A stretch of 64,000 nt of DNA from Spongospora subterranea (lineage: Eukaryota; Endomyxa; Phytomyxea; Plasmodiophorida; Plasmodiophoridae): positions 16,114-80,113 of the forward strand of contig OUQQ01000019.1 in NCBI GenBank assembly GCA_900404475.1. The letters are read 5' to 3'. Below, one piece after another: positions 56,156 to 64,000 of this stretch (its first letter is position 1; each line of letters opens with the position of its first letter). The notes below the pieces were generated by a model. It had not been told where the DNA came from, did not search any database, and saw nothing but the letters and a program-made list of their open reading frames with translations. A program made the translations under genes and the position numbers.

Positions 56156-59100
56156 ATGGACACCGAACGTCAACTCGGTAATAGCCGGCGGTCTGCACAT
56201 GGACCGAGAATGGTGTGGCAACCTCGGAAAACAGCTCTTCCGCAGTCGAGTCCGGCAAATTCCATCGACAACGGTGTGATCGAAACAACGGCCGGAAGCC
56301 AAAGACCCGCACAGGATAATAATGATGCAGAAATTATCAGGGGCTCTGCTGAGGTGTCAAACAATCCTTCCGGTACGCCTGAGCAAACACCCGACCGAAT
56401 GGATATTTCTGCAGAAGCTGTGACAGTTACACAAAGAATAGAGGAAGGGAAGATTGAGGCCAAAGTGCGGGTCGACGAATGGAGACGGCATCGGTTGGAA
56501 ATTTTTGAAACTCGAAAACTCAATTTAAAAGCGTCGAAAGCCCCCTCTGTCTTGCTATCGAAATCGTTGGATTCAAGTATCAAGAAGACTTCTGCGTTTT
56601 TGAGAAAGCTGCGGTCATTCAGCCTTGGGGGAGATGCACAAGTCAAATCGCTAATTTCCGAACTTGATCGACTTAATCTCAGCCGATATGGCAGCGAGAT
56701 GGTGAGCGCCATTGTCGACAGCCGCCTGGTGCGATCTGCAGACGTTGCAGCAGCTATTCAGATATCTAGCGCCATTCACAAACTGTATCCCCAGTTTGCT
56801 AGCGATCTCGAAACGGGTTTGACCCACATATTTGACAATGTTCCGCAATCTGCCAAGAAATCCGAAATCGAAAAAGAGTATGCTAGCAAGTGGAGGACCA
56901 CACTCAAGCTGTTAACTGATTTGGTATATCTTTCGCTGTGTCTACCTTTTTGTTAGACTGACGAAGTCGTATTCCCTATTTAGTTCAGATATGGTGTTTT
57001 CCAAACACCCAAGTCTGTATCATCAGCGATCAAGCAGTTAATCGACGGTGATCTAGGTCACGATCCTAGCTGCACTATTCTGTCAATTCTTGTTGGGTTC
57101 TGCCGTTATGCAGGCTTTGATTTTCTTGGACTCTTGCCTTCAAAAGTTGAGGCCGATTTTGCATTAGTCGGGGAATCCGCTGAATTGTTGCCCAACGAAG
57201 CGTCTGATCCGATAATTGAACCCGATATCCAAGATAAGTGTAGAGCGCTGTTCAATCGATATTTCGATAATTTAGTGGTTCGCTTTTCTGCTGTTGAACG
57301 AGACATTGCTAATCAGAGAAAGGATAATCGGAGACAAGATTTTTATAAAGGAGCCGTTGAAGAAGTCAGTATTGCCAATTTAAACTTATTGACAGAGCGG
57401 TACGACTCGTTAAAGCTTCACCTGGGGCAATTTGCGGATCTCCTTCATCGGGAACTCATCGAGACGTCAATGGATGAAGAAGAAGAATTTATCAAGTCTT
57501 CCTTTGAAGACGGGGCCATAGAAAACACTAACGCGAACTCTTTTTTCGATGATGACGAGACACATGTTTTTTACACAGCACTACCTAATCTTAGTTTGAT
57601 GATTCCCGCCGTTCTTTTGGGGGACTCAAAGGCGGATAATGCTCAACCTGAGCCTGTCGTTATTGATGACCGGGATTTCGCAGATGACGCTGATTTGGCT
57701 GATACGACCACCACTGCTCCCAAAGTGCTTTCTCCATTCGATTTGTTTCTTCAACGATTACCTGACGCCATGAACCGCACACAAATTGATGAATTAGCTG
57801 AGAGTTTTTGTTATTTAAACAACCGAGGGACAAGGAAAAGGTTGATAGAGGCGATATATCGTGTCAATCGGTCGCGGATTGACCTGCTTCCATATCTTTC
57901 TCGTTTGGTTGCGGTGTTAACTCCCTGTTTTCCGGATATAGGTTCTGAGGTTAAAACGCGTCGATATTTTTGTGCTTTCAAATTAAGGTTTTTTTAGGTT
58001 GTTCGCTTGTTGAAAAATCAGTTTTACGGGTTAATGCGTCATAAATCTCAACACAATATTGAATTGAAAGTCAGGAACGTTCGTTTTATTGGAGAGCTTG
58101 TGAAGGTAAGTGTCGCGGTTTATGGTGAACTTTGGGTTCTTCGTTCAACATGATCTTCAGTTTGGTGTCGCGCATCATTCTCTCGCATTTAATGCATGGA
58201 ATTTTTGCTTGAACGAGTTTACCGGGCAGCGCATTCCTGTTGCATGTGCATTGTTGGAAGTTTGTGGACGCTGGTTGTTCAAAAATCCCGAAACCAACGA
58301 ACGATGCCTCCAATTTCTTGACCGTATGATGAAGTTAAAGACCTCAAAGTACATCGAAGAACATTTCAACAATTTGATTGAAAACGCATACTATCAGTGC
58401 AATCCACCAGCAATTCGAATCCGGCCCAGAAAGCTTCGCCAACCGATTCAATCATATATTCGCCGTCTGATATATGCGGAGTTAAACGAGTCGACTGTGG
58501 ACCAGGTCTTGTCGCTGTTGAGGAAACTGCCTTGGAACGACGAATCTGTCGCTAAATACGTCAAGGTCACCTTGTTTCGTGCTGACCGTGTTCAGACGCA
58601 AAACATCAAATATCTTGCCAGCATTGTTTCAGGATTAGACAAGTATTATTCCGTTGCTATTGAGATTGCTGACTGCGTTTTGGAAGAAATTCGGGCGGGG
58701 CTAGAGCGGAACTACTTCATTGAATCACAGAGACGTTTAGCCTTCGTGCGATTTTTAGCCGAGCTCTATAATTATATGGTCGTGAATGCCCAAACCATAT
58801 TTGACACACTCTATATGATTATTACTCTTGGGCACGAAATTGGCCGAATTGGTCAACTGATCAGCCATATGGATCCTCCGACCGACACATTTCGAGTTAG
58901 AGTCATCTGCGTCCTCCTGGATGGTTGTGGTTCCTATTTCTCAAGTGGGTCAAAGAAAAAGCGTTTAGAACGATTCTTTATATTTCTCCAGCGGTATTTG
59001 ATTTTGAAAACAGGTAATCGTCATTTGTTTTGGGATGTCATTTGATGTTTATTCCGAAATGCAGTGGTACCCGCTGATGTTGACTTCATGGTTGCTGATC

Positions 59101-60080
59101 TGTTTGATTCCTTGACGCCTCGATTACCGAAATATAAAACACTTGTTGACGTGGACCAGGCTATTGCGCGGCTTGACAAGGGCAATGTTGATCGTCTAAT
59201 TCAACTACAAGGGTCGCAGACCACTCCTTTGAAGGCTGGAACGTCTTCTCAAGTGGAGCCAGAATCTGATGCTGCTGCAAGCGAGGATGATGGTGATTCT
59301 TCACTTCAAGAAGACATGTCAGACCAAAGTGGTGACGTAGTTGATGAGGGGGAGGATGAAAGTCACGATTTTGATCGTTGGGATCGTCATAAAGGTGCTG
59401 CTCAGCGGTCAGATGACAATATCAAGTAGGGATTAACTCTGTGTCTGCATTTTATCTGATAATACCATAGGGCTTTTGACCTAGAATTCGAGCGCATGGT
59501 GCTTGAATCTGTTGAGCAACGCAAGTTTGAGAAACGAACAGTGCAAAACTTAACAGATGCATCTGTTTTCGATAAGATTGCTAAGCCCTCCACACGTGAC
59601 GATGGGAGCTCCGTAATGTTTCATGTGCTGACTAAAAGAGCTAACAAGACTCAAGCTAAAGTCCTGGCGATTCCAAGCGAAGTAAACAAATGATCAACAC
59701 CGTTGCTAGTTCCGATGGTTATGCTTTGTTTTTTCAGGTCGGCTTAGCTGCTAAAACTTTGGTTGAGAAGCAAATGGCGATTGAAGAGCAAAAAGCCATA
59801 CGCCGTCTTGTAATTGCAGGAATGCAGCGGGAACATGCAGAGGTATTAATGATCGAATACCTTTTCTAGGGAAATGAGTTTCTTTGTTCAGGAGCAAAAA
59901 AATGGAACCCTTGAATTTGACCGACAGCTCGAAGTTGATCTCAGCTATCGCAATTTCGATCCGAAATCTATTTCATTGTCTAATTCAAGCCGTCAAAGAT
60001 ATGGGAGAGGAAGTAATTCACGGCGGGGAACCCCAGGACGTGGTGGATCCATTCAATCCGATAGCGTGGGAAGCCGTTAG
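56156..60080 (+). CDS. UPF2: Nonsense-mediated decay factor UPF2 (three MIF4G domains)
   Basis: UPF2 bridges UPF1 and UPF3 in nonsense-mediated mRNA decay. The ATG at 56156 opens a disordered lead, then VRVDEWRRHRLEIFETRKLN and TSAFLRKLRSFSLGG, the start of MIF4G-1 (SRYGSEMVSAIVDSRL, AIQISSAIHKLYPQFA). A linker with an acidic stretch follows (ETSMDEEEEFIKSSFEDG), then MIF4G-2 (LSPFDLFLQRLPDAMNRTQ, DELAESFCYLNNRGTRKRLI). MIF4G-3 reads ACALLEVCGRWLFKNPETNE and QSYIRRLIYAELNES, ending VPADVDFMVADLFDSL. The C-terminal UPF1-binding region (FEKRTVQNLTDASVF, SSVMFHVLTKRANKTQAKVL) is present, and an RG-rich end (YGRGSNSRRGTPGRGG) stops at 60078-60080. About 1150-1200 residues with about six introns, near the usual family length. 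Confidence 0.95.
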
Positions 60081-60340
60081 ATGCAGAGCCTTCTGATCTT
60101 CGACGGCCTGCCGCTGGGCGAACGCTGGGCAAATATGCTGGGGTGAAGCTATTGCAGTGAAATTGCTTCATCCTGTTCTATCCAGGTGATTACTGGATAT
60201 GCCCATAAACTTGCGCATGTATTCTTTTTCATGCGGTAGTCTCAAAACGTTTTGTAATTGTTTCTCTCACTTGGGGTAGCTCTCGTAGGTTTTAGCACAC
60301 AACCGTTAATCGCTAGGCGTGATTTAATTTACACTGACTA

Positions 60341-61769
60341 TCACTGCTGTTCCGAAGGAACGTGACCTGCGGCTATCATGGCGGCTTTGATTTCAGGATC
60401 GGCGGTTTTGTACACTGATAAGATGTCATCTTCGAGGTGTGCTACAAAAACATAGGGCTCCCATGTGTCTATATAAAGAATAATCAGTAATAATAATACA
60501 CCACTTGAGGCTCGGTGCTGATTCTAACCGTCCCATGGCCCTTTCCACTCGATTTTATAAACCAATTCGCCATTTGACATCTTTACGTCGCGCAGACTCT
60601 TGACTATCCATGCTTTGGAAGTTGATGGCTTAGGAACGCGCTTCTTTTTCGCCTTTGGCAAAGATCGACGAGGTTTGCTTTCGCTTGACTTGCCCTTAAT
60701 TTTGATCGTTCCTGCCACGCCAGACGACCTTTTCCTGTTCCCTGAATCTCTATGGCTAGACATATCAGGGGAAGATAATATTTGTTCAGGAACGTCGACA
60801 ACTCTAGTTGAATCGACGGCGTCTTCAGCAGAGCTGGGCAACAGAGGAGAAGGAGACGGTTCCCCAGATTTCATAGTCTCTGACTCAGCTACACCGCTAG
60901 ATATTGCTGCATTCTGTTGCTCAACGTTCTTTGCCGGAGAGGAGCTCGACTCAGAATATTCTTCGAGAGAGTTTCCGTTATCTAATAGTGCCAATTTTGA
61001 AGCTCTTTCCACAGAGGATGAAGTGTCGGCCAAGACGGATTCGATTGACGTGCCTTTGGACTTCGAGGGAGAACGAATGTTGGTATTGATAGGGGAAATT
61101 CTGGTCGGAGATATAGATTCTTTCACAATGACTTCGCGATCATATGGAGACGACTTTGTTGCTGTATTGATTGAAATCACACAATCAGATTGATCAGGTT
61201 TGATTTACTCAAATTTGGAATTCCCACCTTGGAAAACTGGTGACTGTGTTTCTCCAGCATTATTTGTGGAGGCGGATGATAGTGATTTGGACGGAGGGCA
61301 TTGATCAGCAACCCGGCCAGAGTTTTCCTTTACTGAATCGAAACGAGCTGGAGAAGCGGATCTAACAGATCCGCCAGATTCTAAACTATTCAGGACTATG
61401 AGATTACCGGTTTGGCTGTCTGAAATAACCATGTGATGGTCTTTATCGCCATTGTTATATTCTTGGGCATCATCCGCAACGTCGAATTTCGCTTGGTTGG
61501 GAATTAAATCACGTCGTTTCTGGCGGTAGCGATGTGCACTCCATTCTTTACCGAGCAATGTATCCATCGCAGTATCTGAATGCTGTCTTGGTAGCATTGC
61601 AGCTCGTCGCAAACCTTCAACCATATCAAAAAAAGCATTGGTCTGATCAGTTTCATGCGCCATCTACAGCAGATGCCGGTGAAGATGAATAATAATAAGC
61701 GCCAAGGTTCAACGAACTAACCTGATAAGCGATCTCGATGAGCCGTTCCCACCATAGAATACTAGCCAT
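60341..61769 (-). CDS. Chromodomain protein
   Basis: Chromodomains bind methylated lysines of histone tails. The ATG at 61769 begins MASILWWERLIEIAYQ, followed by an intron and MAHETDQTNAFFDMVEGLRR. The long middle is low complexity and Ser/Pro-rich (SGEPSPSPLLPSSAEDAVD) with a basic patch (SKPRRSLPKAKKKRVPKPS) that can act as an NLS. The domain itself is at the very C-terminus: AWIVKSLRDVKMSNGELVYK, then IEWKGPWDG, joined by an intron (about 60470-60530) to DTWEPYVFVAHLEDD. The W-x-x-x-T-W-E-P core and the hydrophobic residues of the cage (Y/W/W) are in place. It ends AAMIAAGHVPSEQQ at 60341-60343. A C-terminal rather than N-terminal chromodomain is less usual. No chromoshadow or catalytic domain is seen. 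Converges with UPF2. Confidence 0.8.
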
Positions 61770-62449
61770 GAATTAGAGATAAGCACTAATTGGCAAACGA
61801 GGGCTAATGACAGGTATTCCTTTCTATCTGGTCATTATCTTGTGGTTAACAAAAGCCCACAGTCCACGCACTGCGGTCCTCCCAGCATGTACAGGGGAAC
61901 AGAAAGACAACTGGGAAGGTGCGTGATTTACTGACGCCATGTTGGGCACATACATAAGGGATAGAGGGCACACTGGACACAACCAATAATATGAAAAAAT
62001 ACCTATGTTTTGGGCAATATCCCTGATGAAACGGCTGTTTATACGCTCGTTGATGGGCCTGTAATGGCCATTGTTTTTTTCCTCGTTTTGTTCTTGCGGT
62101 TTGAACTGTCTGCACAGTACACATTTCAATTTCATCGTCTTCTCTCTCGCTGCTTATATATATCCTTGTTTTCCTGTCTCTGTCTGCTTTTTCGTTTGAA
62201 CACCTGCACGATCGCAAAATCACTTGTGCCCAGTCTCAGTCTGTTGTGTATTCGAATATTCACCTCTGACGTTTCCTACGCTCTTGCATCACAATTGGGC
62301 CCTGCGAGTACCAGCCCCGACTGGGTTGGTACTCCCCACGGGTGAAGCTGCAACCCTCAACTGTTGACAGTTGAACTGTGCGGCGGACATGCCTGACTTG
62401 CGGGAGTACCTGTCTGTTTTATCATATACCCTGCATTTTGTGATTCACG
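61770..62449. other. Boundary region before the Rep-like gene
   Basis: About 680 bp between the chromodomain gene start and the Rep-like gene. Overlapping frames of 103-125 codons on the minus strand (61824-62223) have no recognisable content. The right end holds the two hairpins listed separately. Base composition becomes GC-richer from about 62280. Confidence 0.5.
62306..62374. repeat. Two hairpins upstream of the Rep-like gene
   Basis: GAGTACCA (62306-62313) pairs with TGGTACTC (62327-62334), and CCC/GGG can extend it inside. A second hairpin has TCAACTG (62357-62363) and CAGTTGA (62368-62374) around a TTGA loop. They lie 75-145 bp before the ATG of the Rep-like gene, where replication origins of Rep-encoding circles often sit. 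No conserved nonanucleotide was found in the loops. Confidence 0.55.
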
Positions 62450-63671
62450 ATGGCGTCGCAGGCGTCGACGGAGGACAGGTCCGCTCCGAACCGCCTGACA
62501 ACGGACTGCGTCGATGATGAATCGTCCGGCGATGTTGAGGATTTTGAGGACGCAGCGAACTACCAGCAGGTTGTGGCCCTCGGCGATACAGACACCGAAG
62601 ACCTCGCCGCCTTCAAATCAGATAAGATTAACAGAAAACGTAAGAGGCCAAAGCAAACGGGAACCAAGTATATACCTGCGGAAGTGTCACCAGCAGATCG
62701 CGTCATTCTCAAAAGCATAACCAAAGAGCCTCAAAAGGGATTTGCTTTCCGCGGCACACGTTTGTTTGCTACGTGGCCAAAGTGCGATACCCTGCCTGCA
62801 TCGGTTATTGACAAAACGTGGCGCCAGTTTCCCCACGACATCGAGAGAGCTGTGGTGAAGCAGGAAGCACAGAAGGACGGCACATGGCATCTTCACGCGC
62901 TAATCATATTCCGTCCGAGGCATCGCCAATCCCTGAAAGTAAGACCCCTGCCACGGTGGAGGGTACCAACTGGTATTCCCTCAATGTGCAATCCCAGTTC
63001 ATCGTGTTTTGTGGTAGTCGGCGGAGAAGTTGGACGCGCTAGCAGGCAAGAGGGGCCGCTACCTCACCGCATCGTCGCAACACCATGTTCTAAAATACCT
63101 CCTGAAGGATTGCAGTACGGGCCTGTTGGCGTACGATGGTGCCAATGGGGAATCGCCTCACGAGTGGTTAGCCTGCTTGGCTAACAAATTCAATCCGCAC
63201 GCTGTTCGCACAGCCGACCTCATAGCATCCGGAGCCCAAAAAACCGAGATTGGACACGAGTTGTCAGGTTGCCTTTTAAAGGACCCAGCTAAGGTGAATC
63301 GGTTCATATTGATGTGTAAGCTCCAGTTGGAGCGCACACATGAATGACATTAGATTTCTCACGTATGGCTGTTCTCTGTGTCTAGTGGCCGTCGATAACG
63401 ACGACGAAAACTTTAAGGCAAAGCAGCCCACATCCGACGACGAGACAAAGCAGCCCCTGCTCAATTGGCTTCAACTCGACGATATCACTGCTGGTATCAC
63501 CGTGCGAAATACCAATATTGCCTTCGACTTCCCATGGTAGCCGCTACATCTCTACATTAGGGCACCGCCCGACGTGGGGAAGACGGAGTTTTTCAACAGC
63601 CTCAGACGGTTCCTCCGCGTTTACAATATGCCAGCGATGACGCACTGGTCCTCCGAACTCGCAGCCTGCCA
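62450..63671 (+). pseudogene. Broken CRESS-DNA virus Rep-like gene (endogenous viral element)
   Basis: Rep proteins of small circular single-stranded DNA viruses nick an origin with an HUH endonuclease and unwind DNA with an SF3 helicase. From the ATG at 62450 an acidic lead with a basic NLS-like patch (KRKRP) precedes the endonuclease motifs. A motif I-like ATWPKCD stretch lies near 62770, the motif II HLH triad near 62890, and a motif III YLLKD stretch near 63095 that includes the catalytic Tyr. A helicase Walker A-like site (PPDVGKT) is visible near 63570. The frames carrying these blocks differ, and stops occur at 63042, 63184, 63347, 63540 and 63671. The gene is therefore broken by indels, or less likely spliced. 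The tract is GC-richer than the surrounding genes. Probably an old integration. Confidence 0.75.
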
Positions 63672-63825
63672 ATAATCCCCATTTTTTTCCTATCCAACTT
63701 TTTTATCTCCACTGTTTTCTGAATATATTTGTATGGAATTCAGTTCATTTTCAACAAGTCATGGCTAAAGATGTTATGATGCGACTGGGCCAATGGGTTT
63801 GGTGCGACTGGGCCCATCATCCCAC

Positions 63826-64000
63826 GATGCGACTGGGCCTATGGGGTTATGATGATGATGACTGGGCCCATCATCCCACGATACGACTGGGCCTATGGGG
63901 TTATGATGATGATGACTGGGCCCATCATCCCACGATACGACTGGGCCTATGGGGTTATGATGATGATGACTGGGCCCATCATCCCACGATACGACTGGGC
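63826..64000. repeat. 54-bp minisatellite at the window edge
   Basis: Units of 54 bp start at 63826, 63880 and 63934, with a fourth cut at the window end (63988-64000). Each unit begins GAT(G/A)CGACTGGGCCTATGG and contains ATGATGATGATGACTGG and GGCCCATCATCCCAC. Related partial copies with GCGACTGGGCC start at about 63781. Copies two and three are identical over the visible span. The array probably continues outside the window. Confidence 0.95.

Noticed and set aside
60600..61193. Plus-strand frame of 197 codons opposite the chromodomain gene
   Set aside because: Antisense shadow of a low-complexity Ser-rich region. No motif, while the minus strand holds the chromodomain in a spliced frame.
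62306..62374. Viral nonanucleotide origin in the hairpin loops
   Set aside because: I looked for a TAGTATTAC-like loop and did not find one, so the hairpins are reported only as structures.

Overview
The window is nuclear DNA of a microbial eukaryote with a compact genome. Genes are split by short GT-AG introns, mostly about 45-65 nt, and neighbouring genes often lie 20-300 bp apart. There is no operon structure. Gene content is typical of a free-living or parasitic protist or early fungal lineage: mitochondrial translation, respiratory complex I assembly, GPI-anchor remodelling, nonsense-mediated decay, meiosis (MND1), a cilium-associated protein (ZMYND12) and a 7TM-RGS protein. These suggest a flagellated stage and meiosis. 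The mixture (EDR2_C domain, protoglobin, eukaryotic PRA1, ZIP7) would fit Rhizaria such as plasmodiophorids, or a chytrid-like lineage, but I cannot fix the taxon from this sequence.

Layout, left: 1-1526 is the 3' part of mitochondrial EF-G (+). It is followed by a multi-pass RGS protein (+), asparagine synthetase (-), an unassigned protein with faint FANCB likeness (-), MMTAG2 (+), a stand-alone EDR2_C protein (+), a small membrane protein (+), COP9 subunit 7 (-), ribosomal protein eL19 (-), NDUFAF3 (+), an RCC1 plus IPT/TIG protein (+), an ASH-like/Ser-rich protein (+) converging on a ZIP7-type zinc transporter (-), and an unknown coiled-coil protein (-).

Middle: an EH-domain protein that may be fused to leucine-rich repeats (-), GPI inositol-deacylase PGAP1 (-), a gene-poor stretch of about 2 kb, an F-BAR protein (-), a PRA1 protein (+), a membrane-tailed protoglobin (-), an LRR protein (+) and tRNA-Leu(AAG) (-). 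A second gene-poor stretch of about 1.9 kb holds a 28-bp tandem repeat.

Right: CMTR2 cap methyltransferase (+) is followed 28 bp later by a protein with the fold pattern of mRNA-capping guanylyltransferase but without its catalytic motifs. Then come a four-TM protein (+), a large unrecognised acidic-tailed protein (+), ASCC2 (-), MND1 (-), tafazzin (+), ZMYND12 (+), UPF2 (+) and a chromodomain protein (-). The end of the window is different: a broken Rep gene of CRESS-DNA virus type (an endogenous viral element), preceded by two hairpins and followed by a 54-bp minisatellite that runs off the window edge.

The most interesting items are the pseudo-guanylyltransferase beside CMTR2, the Rep-like viral relic with its hairpins, the tail-anchored protoglobin, the possible EH-LRR fusion and the RCC1-IPT architecture. 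Exon joins were made by eye from frame and GT-AG sites plus family resemblance. They are inference unless stated otherwise.
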